A stretch of DNA of 9,212 nt from an uncultured Lachnospiraceae bacterium (GCA_902797565.1 CADBTO010000094.1:1-9212), one strand, 5' to 3'; shown: positions 1-8,006, counted from the stretch's first letter. The notes: generated from the letters alone by a model not told the origin. Program-made: numbers and translations.

Positions 1-1476
1 AACCTTATTTTCACGGTGCTTTTGTATCTGATGGAGCAGTCTTTGAAAGAAGAACCCTGCACGATGGATGAGATCGGTGCCTTCATCGATGACCTGAATA
101 CGTCTTTTTTCCATAAGCCGCTTTCGTTTGAGGACTGCCGGAAGTTGGGGGATTTTGTGGTGGGCACAATCCTTTCCAATGATGGTGTGCCGATGTATTT
201 TTCGGCTGCTGATTATGAACATGGGGATACGGTGGTCCATCACATCAGCTATGTTGCAAACCGCATCGTCTATTTGGATGGGGACGTCAAAAGAACTTCG
301 TATTATTTGACGGAGGATGGATACAACCTGCTTTTGGGGACGCTTGAGATAGAAAATAACCTCAAATTGACCGTGCATGAAATGCTGTTCAAGATGCAGC
401 TGGAACGGCAGAATTACGAAAAGGCGGTAGATTCGATCAAGGATGTGTTTAACCTGCTTCGGATCCAGCTGCAGAAAATCCAGGAGGCAATGCTGCAGAT
501 CCGGCGGAATGCCCTGAATTATTCGGTCGTTTCCTATCGTCAGCTGCTCGAAGATGATCTGGCAACCATGGAGCAAACCAGAAAACAGTTTCTGGAATAT
601 GAGGAGTTGGTTCGGCGACGCATCGCGCAAATGGAAGAAGAGCATATCAATGTCCGGAAATTGTCCGCAGAGGAGCAGGAGAACCTGGCAAACCTGCGTG
701 TGATCGAGGGGTATTTGGGACGCGCGCTCGATGAGCACCAGCGGATCCTGGGCAGCCATCTGGATTTGAAGGCGCTTTATACCAGGGAATTGGAAGGGTT
801 ATCCCAAATGTCGCTGATCCGGCGGTTTTCTCTGCGCAGTGAATTGGTTGATCCGATCCTGCAGCATCCGCAGCGTCTGGAAGATCTGGATCTCTTCCTT
901 CGGCCTCTGCTTTTGCAGGCACCCGGGAAGGTGTACCAGATCAACAAGGCGTTTGAAATCCGCAAAGCCCGCGTCGCCCGAAGGGATCACGAAGCATCGG
1001 AACTTTTGGATTTTGACGCGGATGCGTGGCAAGAAGAACAGGAACGGCGCCGGCTTCAGAAGATGGAACAATATGAAAGTACCTTGCATGTCCTGCTGGA
1101 ACGATTGCTTGAGGAGAAAACCTTTTGTCTTGCGGATCTGGAAGGAATATCTGAGATTGGAGAATTGATTCCTGATATACAGATCTTTAAGGAAGTCATG
1201 GTGGAACTGATCAAGAGCAGGGAGATTGATGTACCGGCGCTTCGAAAGGAACGGAGCGAGTTTATTCAGGATGCGGCAGGGTTTCAGCTGCATGAAACGG
1301 TGCTGGAATTATTAGATCATATGGATACGGAGATTGGAAAGCGTGTGAAAAAGATTTCCATCCAGAAAATGGATGATGGCCGGACTGTGGTATTTGAAGG
1401 GATTTCCGATCCGGATGGAAATCCGAAGGCCATACGATGCAGCAATATCCGATTTTCTATAGAGTTTGTACCATGA
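1..1476 (+). CDS. MukF/JetA-like kleisin subunit of an SMC complex (5' partial)
   Basis: The frame is open from base 1 to the TGA at 1474-1476 (491 codons). The GTG at 16 lies inside a hydrophobic helix and has no ribosome site, so the true start is probably upstream. Counting from base 1, residues 1-115 look like a winged-helix domain whose end carries the pattern R-x-x-Y-Y-L-T-E-x-G-Y-x-L-L-L. Residues 115-330 are almost wholly helical and charged, with no catalytic motif. Residues 355-491 form a second helix-rich domain ending in beta-strand sequence (TVVFEGI, NIRFSIE), as expected for the winged helix of a kleisin that binds the SMC head. Position and architecture (kleisin, kite, SMC) are the main evidence: in MukF, MksF and JetA this protein bridges the two SMC heads and binds the kite dimer. 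The sequence is not close to the type I JetA I remember, so the family name is inferred from context. Confidence 0.72.
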   Translation, partial: NLIFTVLLYLMEQSLKEEPCTMDEIGAFIDDLNTSFFHKPLSFEDCRKLGDFVVGTILSNDGVPMYFSAADYEHGDTVVHHISYVANRIVYLDGDVKRTSYYLTEDGYNLLLGTLEIENNLKLTVHEMLFKMQLERQNYEKAVDSIKDVFNLLRIQLQKIQEAMLQIRRNALNYSVVSYRQLLEDDLATMEQTRKQFLEYEELVRRRIAQMEEEHINVRKLSAEEQENLANLRVIEGYLGRALDEHQRILGSHLDLKALYTRELEGLSQMSLIRRFSLRSELVDPILQHPQRLEDLDLFLRPLLLQAPGKVYQINKAFEIRKARVARRDHEASELLDFDADAWQEEQERRRLQKMEQYESTLHVLLERLLEEKTFCLADLEGISEIGELIPDIQIFKEVMVELIKSREIDVPALRKERSEFIQDAAGFQLHETVLELLDHMDTEIGKRVKKISIQKMDDGRTVVFEGISDPDGNPKAIRCSNIRFSIEFVP

Positions 1477-1591
1477 CTGGAATGTGGGTGCATGGCTGAA
1501 AGTTTCCATTGCAGATCTGCCGAAAGCCGGCTGGCGGCTGTGTATGAGCAGGGAGCCAGGATGCACGAAAGGGAAAACAGGGGGATGATAT
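1477..1591 (+). other. 115-bp gap between kleisin and kite genes
   Basis: This spacer is unusually long for the operon, whose next junction overlaps by 4 bp. I see no promoter or terminator in it. After the kleisin TGA the same frame stays open to a TGA at 1615-1617 and contains an ATG at 1492. The +1 frame is also open, from 1463 to a TGA at about 1586. Neither reading can be supported as a gene. The last bases hold the ribosome site of the kite gene. Confidence 0.5.
1579..1584 (+). promoter_or_regulatory. Ribosome binding site of the kite gene
   Basis: AGGGGG lies 7 bases before the ATG at 1592. It supports that start over the in-frame ATG at 1619, which has only a weak purine stretch before it. 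Confidence 0.7.
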
Positions 1592-2326
1592 ATGGAAACA
1601 GAAACATCTGGATATGATATGCGGACAATCCGGATGAGCCAGGAAATATTCTATTACCTTCTGGAACATACGCAGATTGATGAAGAAAAAGAAAGCGAGC
1701 TTTTTCATTCCTATGCAGAAAATACAGAAATACAGAGGCTTGTCAAGTCCCAGGGGGATGCGGCAAAGTGCGAAATAGAACGATATGGTGATCGGATCTA
1801 TCTGATCCCAAAAGAGGAGAATGTTTTTTTGGGATATTCCAAGGCGCAGCTTCGGAAAGTACTCTGCAAGTCAAATGCTGCGGACAGAGATTATTATCTG
1901 TCTCAATTTGCGATCCTGGTATTGCTTGTATCGTTTTATGATAGCCAGGGACAGAGCAGCAAGTCGAGAGACTATATCCGTGTGGGCGAATTGCAGAATG
2001 CCCTGGGAGATTATTTGAAAGCGGGCGCAGCAAGCAGTCAGGATGGCGCGAAAGATGGAAGGCAGATCGAATCACCCATGTTCCAAGAGATGCTGGCGGC
2101 ATATGAAGCGTTGAAGTCTGATGAAAAGGGGACCCGTGCAAAGACTACAAAGGAAGGGTTTTTGTATACGATTCTCAAATTCCTGGACAAACAAGGGCTG
2201 GTCAATTATATCGAGAAAGATGAGATGGTCACGACCACAAAAAAATTGGATAGTTTTATGGATTGGAACCTGCTGAACCAGAACAAGCTTCAGCGGGTGC
2301 GACGTGTATTGGGGGTAGATGTGTGA
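1592..2326 (+). CDS. MukE/JetB-like kite subunit (tandem winged helix, probably DUF6063-type)
   Basis: The protein has 244 residues, within the usual 200-250 for MukE, MksE and JetB kite proteins, which dimerise on the kleisin and help the SMC complex hold DNA. No enzymatic motif or membrane segment is visible. Residues 10-60 are helical. Residues 67-85 carry a beta-wing-like stretch (DRIYLIPKEENVFLGYS). A hydrophobic helix follows at 105-120, then a Ser/Gly/Asp-rich linker near 145-160. The last 60 residues resemble a second winged helix (FLYTILKFLDKQGLV, then a basic C-terminal helix NKLQRVRRVLG). From memory it matches DUF6063, a family seen next to SMC genes in Clostridia; this was not checked. 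The gene lies between a kleisin and an SMC gene, and its stop overlaps the SMC start (GTGA), so the two are probably translationally coupled. Calling it a kite subunit rests on size, fold pattern and neighbours. Confidence 0.75.
   Translation: METETSGYDMRTIRMSQEIFYYLLEHTQIDEEKESELFHSYAENTEIQRLVKSQGDAAKCEIERYGDRIYLIPKEENVFLGYSKAQLRKVLCKSNAADRDYYLSQFAILVLLVSFYDSQGQSSKSRDYIRVGELQNALGDYLKAGAASSQDGAKDGRQIESPMFQEMLAAYEALKSDEKGTRAKTTKEGFLYTILKFLDKQGLVNYIEKDEMVTTTKKLDSFMDWNLLNQNKLQRVRRVLGVDV
2311..2315 (+). promoter_or_regulatory. Ribosome binding site of the SMC gene, deciding its GTG start
   Basis: GGGGG lies inside the end of the kite gene, 7 bases before the GTG at 2323. It supports that start over the ATG at 2263, which would overlap the kite gene by 64 bp and add 20 low-complexity residues before the first beta strand of the ATPase head. 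Confidence 0.65.
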
Positions 2327-5300
2327 GTCGAATCAATGCGGTACGGCTGGTTAATTTGAACTACAACAACGGAGCTATCAAGGTCAGTGACGAAACCACC
2401 CTGCTTTCGCTTCGGAACGGCGGAGGGAAATCCGTTTTGGTGCAGATGCTGCTGGCTCCATTTGTCCATCCAAGATACCGGGATGCAAAAGACCGTCCGT
2501 TTGAAAGCTATTTCAATTCTGCAAGCCCCACGTTCATCCTTGTGGAATGGGTGCTGGACCAGGGGAATGGCTATGCGATGACGGGAATGATGGTACGCCG
2601 TAGGCAGGAAATCAGTGAAGAAGCGGAGAACCAGATAGGTTCGGGTGAACTGGAAATCTGGCAGTTTATCAGCGAGTACCAGCATCCCTGCCCGCAGGAC
2701 ATCCACCAATTTCCGATTATAGAAAAAAAGAATGGGAAAACAAGCCTGAAAAATTTCCAGGCCTGCAAGCAGCTTTTGGAGCAGTTCAAAAAAGAAACAA
2801 AATCCGGAGTACGATTTTTTTATTATGACATGGGGAATGCCGCACAGGCAAGGTGCTACTATGAAAAACTCCAGGAATACCAGGTGAATTACAAGGAATG
2901 GGAAGCCATACAAAAAAAGCTGAACCGAAAAGAGTCCGGGCTTTCAGATCTATTCTCTGATTGTAAGGATGAAAAGGGGCTGGTGGAGAAATGGCTGCTG
3001 GAATCCGTGGAAAGCAAGCTGAACCGGGAGAAGAGCCGGATCAGGGAGTTTCAGGAAATCATGCTCAAATATGCGCAGCAGTACAGGGACAACCGGGAAA
3101 AGATCCAGCGAAGGGATTCGATCCGGCAGTTTGAAGCAGGTGCTGTGGAGATTACGGGGCTTGCGCGGGGGTATGAGGCAGCGGAGCAGGAAAAGATGCT
3201 CCAAGGCATGAAAATCGGCATTTATTTATGGCAGCTTGAAGAAGCGCGTGGAAATGCACAGAAGGAGCAGGACGGGATACGGGCGGATTTGGAAGCGCTG
3301 GAACTGGCTTCTGCCAGAATTCTGTACCAGAAATTTTCCGGGCAGGTTTATGAGGCAGAAGACAGGCTGCAGTACCTGCAGGGGAATCTGGAGATGGCCC
3401 GTCTGGAAAAGGCAGGTGCGGAATCGGCCGTTCAAAAGACAGTACGCCAGCTCCATATCCTGGAATTGGCGGGCAGGCAGGAGACGCTTCTGCAGACCGT
3501 AGAAGAACGGGAAGCATTTGAAGCGAAGCTGGCTTTGGTTGGAGAGGAGGAGCAGGCGTCTAAAGCGGAACGGCAGGCTTTGGGGTATTGGCTGAACCAG
3601 CATTATACAGGTGTCCATAACGCGTGCCTGGACCGGATGACCCAGGTGGAAGGGCAGTTGTCTGAAGTACGGGCAAAGCTGGAAGAAGAACTTTGCGTGC
3701 AGAAAAGGATTTTGGATGAGCGCTTGGAGAAGAATCAGGCGCTTGGCACATTGCAGGCAAAAATCCAGGGCTTTGATCAAATCGAGGACAGGTTTAATCG
3801 GAAATACCAGGCGGGATTGACCCGGAATATCCTGGGTGCATATGAACCGGCTGCGCTGGAAGTATGCAAGCAGGAGTACATGGCAGAGCAAGACCTGCTG
3901 CAAAGGCAGATTGCGGATATCCGGAAAAGGCTTGAGGCGGGACGATGGAGCCACAAGGAGCTGGAACGGAATCTGGAAGATTGCAGGAAAACACAATTCC
4001 AGAATGAAGCGGCGCTGCTTGAGGCAGAGCGCGTATGCGGGGAATTGCAAGCGGAACTTGCAGAGAGGAAAAAACTCTTGCGGTATTTTGCGCTGGATGA
4101 TACGGTGCTTTATGATCGTGAGAAGATCCTGGCGGCTGCGGATCAGAAGCTTTTAGAGTTGGATGGACAGCGAAGGATTCTGGAAAAAGAAGAGGATGGA
4201 TTACAGAGGGAATCCTTTCGGCTCCTGGAAGGCATTGCAGTAGATTTACCAGAGGAAATTGCTGGATTTTTTGAGGAATTGGGAATCCATTATGTGCATG
4301 GCCCGCAGTGGCTGAAAAAGAATGGATTCAGCCTGGAGGAAAACAAGCGGCTGGTGGAAGCCCATCCTTTTCTGCCGTATTCCCTGCTCCTGCCAGAGAA
4401 AGACATTCTTCGCCTGCAGGAATCAGATCCTGCGCCGTTCTCAAATGTCCCAATCCCGCTTCTTGCACGGGAATCTTTGGAATATGCTGCGAATCAGGAA
4501 GCATCGCCAGATACGAAGGTTTCAAATCGGATATGTGGGGCAAAAGGTGGGCCGGATGATGGGCTGCAATTTTATATCTTGTATGACCAGAGGCTGCTTG
4601 ATGAAGCAAAATTAGAACAGGAGATCAACAGGCTCCAGTCTCTTGCGGAAAAAAAGCGGGAATCGATACAGATCCGGAAAGAAGAATCTGCGTCCTATTA
4701 TGAAAAACGGGAGCGGATCCGGATGCAAAAAGCAGACAGAAAGCTGGAAGAGGAGGCGGAAAACAAACGCAGCGGACTGGCGCAGGAGCAGAAGGTTCTG
4801 ACGGAGCAGGCATTGCGGCTGCGCCAGGATCTTGCGGATCTGCAGGAATGGATGCAAGGGATGGAGAAGGAACTGCAGGAAAAATGCCGCGAAGAAGAAA
4901 AGCAGGGCGAACGGATGCAGGATCTGGAAGAGATGATCCGGGCGTATGCAGTGTACCAGATGGAATGCGACCAGCTAGATATGCTCAAAAAAGACCTGGA
5001 AAAGCTCAAAGAAAAAGAGGCGGTTTCGCGGGCACTTGCAGAATCAGCAGGTACGCAAGCCAAGAAGCTGGAACTTCAGCATGCAAAGGAAAGGAATCTC
5101 GCAGAGAAAGCCGAACAGAAACGGGCATACTATGCGATGTACAAAGAAGATCCGAAGCGGCCAGAATATTTGGCGGACTGGGAAGGAAATCCTGAAAAGG
5201 TGGAGGCAAGGCATACGGCCATCACGCAGGGCTTCTCGATGAAACAGAAGGAATTGACAGATCTCCTCGAAACAGCTGCGAAAAAAATAGAAAAACAAAT

Positions 5301-6816
5301 CCGTGAAATCAAGCGGAGGGCGAAGAAATTCGATTTAGGAAAACGAGACTGGGAAAGCATATCGTATGATGAAGCGGAGGAGGATTTCCTGGAACAGCAG
5401 CTGAAAGGGCAGCAGGAAGACTTGGATTGGAGGTCTATGCAATGGCGGGAAGCAGACAAACAGGCAAGCCTTGCGATGCAGGAATTAAAACAGTGCCGGC
5501 AGCGGCTGTTGGAGCATTGCGGCAAGGAGGAACCTCTGGAAAAAGCGGAGATTATCCAGCAGGATTATGATGCGCTCTTGGAACAGAATCGATACCGGAA
5601 GAAGCAGCTGGAAGAGCGGGGGACGGCTTTTGAAAAGCGGATTGGATGGTATGGGGAAAATTTGACCACGTTATCAGAATACGAACCGTTCCGACCGGAA
5701 AACAAGGACAGATTCCAGGAGTTCCAGAACCAGATCCAGCATATGGAAGAGCCTTTGGAAACTGCCTCATGGGAGCAGCTGCGTCAAAAAACTGGAATGC
5801 TGGTCCGGGATTATCATGCCTGCCTGCAGCAGCTGCAGGAAAAGAAAGAGGCAGTGGTGTGGAAGCTGAACCAGCTGGCAAGGCAGGATGTTTTTGCGGA
5901 GAATTTCTTCCGGAAGCCGTTGGAAGTTTTGTTGTCTCTGGCAGAAGACGCACGGCAGATCATTCCGCAGCTGGAAACGATCCTGCAATCCTACCAGAAT
6001 CTGATGGAAAAGCTTGCAGTGGATATTTCCTTGGTGGAACAGGAACAGGCAAGCATTGTCGAGGCATTCGCGTCTTATATCCGGGATGTCCACCAGAACC
6101 TCGGGATGATCGACCAAAATTCCACCATCCAGGTTCGGGGACGGTCGATCAAGATGCTGAAGATCATGCTGCCAAGCTGGGAAGAAAACGAACAGGTGTA
6201 CCGCTTGCGTCTGGCGGATTATATCAAAGAAACGACCAAGGATGCGGTTTCACTGCTGGAAAAAAATGAGAATGTGCAGGAATATATGGGAACCAGGGTC
6301 ACAACCAGGAATCTGTATAATGATGTGATCGGGATAGACAAAGTACAGATCAGATTATATAAGATTGAGGAGCAGCGGGAATATCCCATTCCTTGGTCCC
6401 AGGTTGCGAAGAACTCTGGTGGGGAAGGATTCCTTTCTGCATTCGTGATCCTTTCCAGCTTGCTCCATTATATCCGGAGAGATGAAACGGATTTGTTCGC
6501 GCAGAGGAATGAAAGCAAGGTGCTTGTGATGGACAATCCGTTTGCACAGACCAATGCCGCGCATCTGCTGAAGCCGATGATGGAGATGGCGAAGAAGACA
6601 CGTACCCAGCTGATTTGCCTTTCTGGCCTGGGCGGTGAATCTATTTACAACCGGTTTGACAATATCTATGTCCTGAACCTTGTTGCGGCAAAGCTGCAAA
6701 ATGGCGTACAATATTTGAAGGGGCAGCAGGTTATGGGAAAAGAGGAAATGGAGGTGCAGGAGACGATCGAAGCCTCACAGGTGGAAGTGGTGGGACAGGA
6801 AACGCTTTTGTTTTGA
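2323..6816 (+). CDS. JetC/MukB-like SMC ATPase with long coiled coils (about 1497 aa)
   Basis: This is a giant ATPase of the MukB/MksB/JetC branch of SMC proteins, which use ATP to hold or extrude DNA loops. The N-terminal head begins INAVRLVNLNYNNG and carries the Walker A motif LRNGGGKS (residues 30-37). Near residues 65-95 it has a stretch (TFILVEW, then TGMMVRRR) that I associate with this branch. Residues 290-640 and 765-1270 are rich in E, K, Q, R and L, as in antiparallel coiled coils. Residues 640-765 are a globular hinge with Pro and aromatic residues and no zinc-hook CxxC, which argues against Rad50/SbcC. The C-terminal head has the ABC signature SGGE (1365-1368), Walker B VLVMDN (D1404, N1405) and a switch region LICLSGLGGES. 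N1405 sits where most ABC ATPases have the catalytic Glu. The GTG start overlaps the kite stop by 4 bp. A terminator follows at once, so no jetD is downstream. Assignment to Wadjet rather than MksB/MukB is open. Confidence 0.88.
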   Translation: MSRINAVRLVNLNYNNGAIKVSDETTLLSLRNGGGKSVLVQMLLAPFVHPRYRDAKDRPFESYFNSASPTFILVEWVLDQGNGYAMTGMMVRRRQEISEEAENQIGSGELEIWQFISEYQHPCPQDIHQFPIIEKKNGKTSLKNFQACKQLLEQFKKETKSGVRFFYYDMGNAAQARCYYEKLQEYQVNYKEWEAIQKKLNRKESGLSDLFSDCKDEKGLVEKWLLESVESKLNREKSRIREFQEIMLKYAQQYRDNREKIQRRDSIRQFEAGAVEITGLARGYEAAEQEKMLQGMKIGIYLWQLEEARGNAQKEQDGIRADLEALELASARILYQKFSGQVYEAEDRLQYLQGNLEMARLEKAGAESAVQKTVRQLHILELAGRQETLLQTVEEREAFEAKLALVGEEEQASKAERQALGYWLNQHYTGVHNACLDRMTQVEGQLSEVRAKLEEELCVQKRILDERLEKNQALGTLQAKIQGFDQIEDRFNRKYQAGLTRNILGAYEPAALEVCKQEYMAEQDLLQRQIADIRKRLEAGRWSHKELERNLEDCRKTQFQNEAALLEAERVCGELQAELAERKKLLRYFALDDTVLYDREKILAAADQKLLELDGQRRILEKEEDGLQRESFRLLEGIAVDLPEEIAGFFEELGIHYVHGPQWLKKNGFSLEENKRLVEAHPFLPYSLLLPEKDILRLQESDPAPFSNVPIPLLARESLEYAANQEASPDTKVSNRICGAKGGPDDGLQFYILYDQRLLDEAKLEQEINRLQSLAEKKRESIQIRKEESASYYEKRERIRMQKADRKLEEEAENKRSGLAQEQKVLTEQALRLRQDLADLQEWMQGMEKELQEKCREEEKQGERMQDLEEMIRAYAVYQMECDQLDMLKKDLEKLKEKEAVSRALAESAGTQAKKLELQHAKERNLAEKAEQKRAYYAMYKEDPKRPEYLADWEGNPEKVEARHTAITQGFSMKQKELTDLLETAAKKIEKQIREIKRRAKKFDLGKRDWESISYDEAEEDFLEQQLKGQQEDLDWRSMQWREADKQASLAMQELKQCRQRLLEHCGKEEPLEKAEIIQQDYDALLEQNRYRKKQLEERGTAFEKRIGWYGENLTTLSEYEPFRPENKDRFQEFQNQIQHMEEPLETASWEQLRQKTGMLVRDYHACLQQLQEKKEAVVWKLNQLARQDVFAENFFRKPLEVLLSLAEDARQIIPQLETILQSYQNLMEKLAVDISLVEQEQASIVEAFASYIRDVHQNLGMIDQNSTIQVRGRSIKMLKIMLPSWEENEQVYRLRLADYIKETTKDAVSLLEKNENVQEYMGTRVTTRNLYNDVIGIDKVQIRLYKIEEQREYPIPWSQVAKNSGGEGFLSAFVILSSLLHYIRRDETDLFAQRNESKVLVMDNPFAQTNAAHLLKPMMEMAKKTRTQLICLSGLGGESIYNRFDNIYVLNLVAAKLQNGVQYLKGQQVMGKEEMEVQETIEASQVEVVGQETLLF

Positions 6817-6818
6817 CA

Positions 6819-6863
6819 AAAACGGCATGCAGTGGAAGGGAAGCTTCCGCGGCATGCCGTTTT
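6819..6863. terminator. Bidirectional intrinsic terminator between the SMC gene and pseI
   Basis: Perfect 12-bp inverted arms, AAAACGGCATGC (6819-6830) and GCATGCCGTTTT (6852-6863), enclose a second stem of 7 pairs (6832-6838 with 6844-6850, one G-T pair) and a 5-base loop. An A/G mismatch separates the two stems. The T-tract on the right serves the + strand SMC operon and the A-tract on the left serves the - strand pseI. The hairpin starts 2 bases after the SMC stop codon and lies 21 bases beyond the pseI stop. Confidence 0.9.
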
Positions 6864-6884
6864 CAGATTTTGGGTGGCAGTTTC

Positions 6885-7952
6885 CTACCACGCAACATCC
6901 CCTTTTTCCAGAGGTTTCGCGTATTCCAGATCCCGCGTTGCTTTCTTTCCCAGTATCTCTTCCAGATACCTGGGAGGCATGCCGATGCCAGGCCGGACAG
7001 AACGTATGTTCTCTTCTGTAAATGCTTCCCCGGCTTTGATTTCCTTGCAGACGAACAGGGACCTTGCACCGCCACGGTCGCATTCCATCTGGCTGGTGAA
7101 ACGAAGATCTCCGGTTCCAATGGCTTTCTCCACATTCCGGATCTTTTGCACCATCGCCGCGAATTCCTCTTTCTCCATTGAGAAGGCAGAATCCACGCCG
7201 CCATCCGCACGCTTTAAGGTAAAGTGCTTTTCGATAACCTTTGCGCCCAGAGCAACTCCGGCAACGGCCACCTCGTCTCCGAGTGTGTGGTCGGAAAGGC
7301 CGCAGTTGCACTGGAAGCAGCGCTGCAGGGTTTTTACAGCAGACAGGTTCATGTTTTCATACGGTGCAGGGTACTGGGATGTGCATTTCAGCAAAATGGT
7401 TTGATCATTTCCTGCTTCCCGGCAGGTACTGAGGGCCAGGTCGATGTCCCCCATCGATGCAACGCCCGTAGAAAAGATGATCGGTTTGCCCAGCAGCGCA
7501 ATCTTTTTGATCAGGGGGATGTCCGTGATCTCAAACGATGCGATTTTGTATGCCGGAACGTCCATTTCTTCCAGGAAATCCACGGATGTGGGGTCGAAGG
7601 GAGAGGAGAACAGGATCAGGCCAATCTTGTCTGCCAGTTCTTTGAGCTTTGGCTGCCACTCCCAGGGTGTATATGCCTTCTGGTATAATTCATATAAGGT
7701 CTGCCCCTTCCAGAGTCCATCGCCGGTCTGGAAACACGCCCGGTCTGAATCCAGCGTGATCGTATCCGCGGTGTAGGTCTGGAGTTTGATCGCGTCCGCG
7801 CCTGCTTCTTTGGCGGCATAGACGATTTCTTCCGCGCGGCTGTAATCCATATTGTGGTTGCCGGACATCTCCGCGATGATGAATGCAGGGCTGTTTTCGC
7901 CAATTGTTTTGTTCCCGATCTGTATGTCTGGTATGCTTTTTATTTGATCCAT
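6885..7952 (-). CDS. pseI: Pseudaminic acid synthase
   Basis: The product (355 aa) belongs to the NeuB/PseI sialic-acid synthase family. It condenses 2,4-diacetamido-2,4,6-trideoxy-L-altrose with phosphoenolpyruvate to give pseudaminic acid, in the cytoplasm, as a precursor of flagellin or capsule glycans. A TIM barrel spans residues 20-285: AEMSGNHN (27-34), KLQTYTADT (56-64), SSPFD (116-120), YKIASFE (135-141), KPIIFSTG (156-163), LLKCTSQYP (187-195), GLSDHTLG (218-225) and EKHFTL (241-246). The block LWKGQTLYELYQKAYTPWEW (80-99) favours PseI over NeuB or legionaminic acid synthase. A SAF (antifreeze-like) domain covers about 295-355 (IRSVRPGIGMPP). Three in-frame ATGs lie close together (7961, 7958, 7952). 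AAGGAG is 1, 4 and 10 bases upstream of them; 7952 is preferred, 7958 is possible. The gene has its own sigma-A promoter and ends at the shared terminator, so it appears monocistronic. The pair Cys215/Cys217 before GLSDHT is not something I recognise from the family. Confidence 0.93.
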   Translation of the reverse strand: MDQIKSIPDIQIGNKTIGENSPAFIIAEMSGNHNMDYSRAEEIVYAAKEAGADAIKLQTYTADTITLDSDRACFQTGDGLWKGQTLYELYQKAYTPWEWQPKLKELADKIGLILFSSPFDPTSVDFLEEMDVPAYKIASFEITDIPLIKKIALLGKPIIFSTGVASMGDIDLALSTCREAGNDQTILLKCTSQYPAPYENMNLSAVKTLQRCFQCNCGLSDHTLGDEVAVAGVALGAKVIEKHFTLKRADGGVDSAFSMEKEEFAAMVQKIRNVEKAIGTGDLRFTSQMECDRGGARSLFVCKEIKAGEAFTEENIRSVRPGIGMPPRYLEEILGKKATRDLEYAKPLEKGDVAW

Positions 7953-7962
7953 GTGCATCATT

Positions 7963-7968
7963 CTCCTT
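7963..7968 (-). promoter_or_regulatory. Ribosome binding site of pseI
   Basis: On the - strand this reads AAGGAG. It is 10 bases before the ATG at 7952 and 4 before the ATG at 7958. It is only 1 base before the ATG at 7961, which makes that first ATG unlikely. Confidence 0.75.
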
Positions 7969-8006
7969 GTGCATTGCTTAGCGTTGTGTTTACTGTCTGC
8001 CCATCC

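Noticed and set aside
2290..2913. 207-codon open frame on the - strand opposite the SMC head
   Set aside because: It is antisense to the conserved Walker A region, has no ribosome site, and its sequence is rich in Phe and Leu as expected from the complement of Glu/Lys codons.
5646..6269. 207-codon open frame on the + strand inside the SMC gene
   Set aside because: It lies wholly within the C-terminal arm of the SMC protein in another frame. Its composition (Gly, Pro, Arg-rich) is typical of a shadow frame, and it has no recognisable domain.
2323..6816. Reading the giant ATPase as SbcC/Rad50
   Set aside because: The hinge region lacks the zinc-hook CxxC, there is no SbcD/Mre11 partner, and the neighbours are kleisin and kite genes.
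6885..7952. Reading the synthase as NeuB (sialic acid) or LegI/NeuB2 (legionaminic acid)
   Set aside because: The LWKGQTLYELYQKAYTPWEW block and the spacing of the SSPFD and GLSDHT motifs fit PseI better. I cannot run an alignment, so a small doubt remains.
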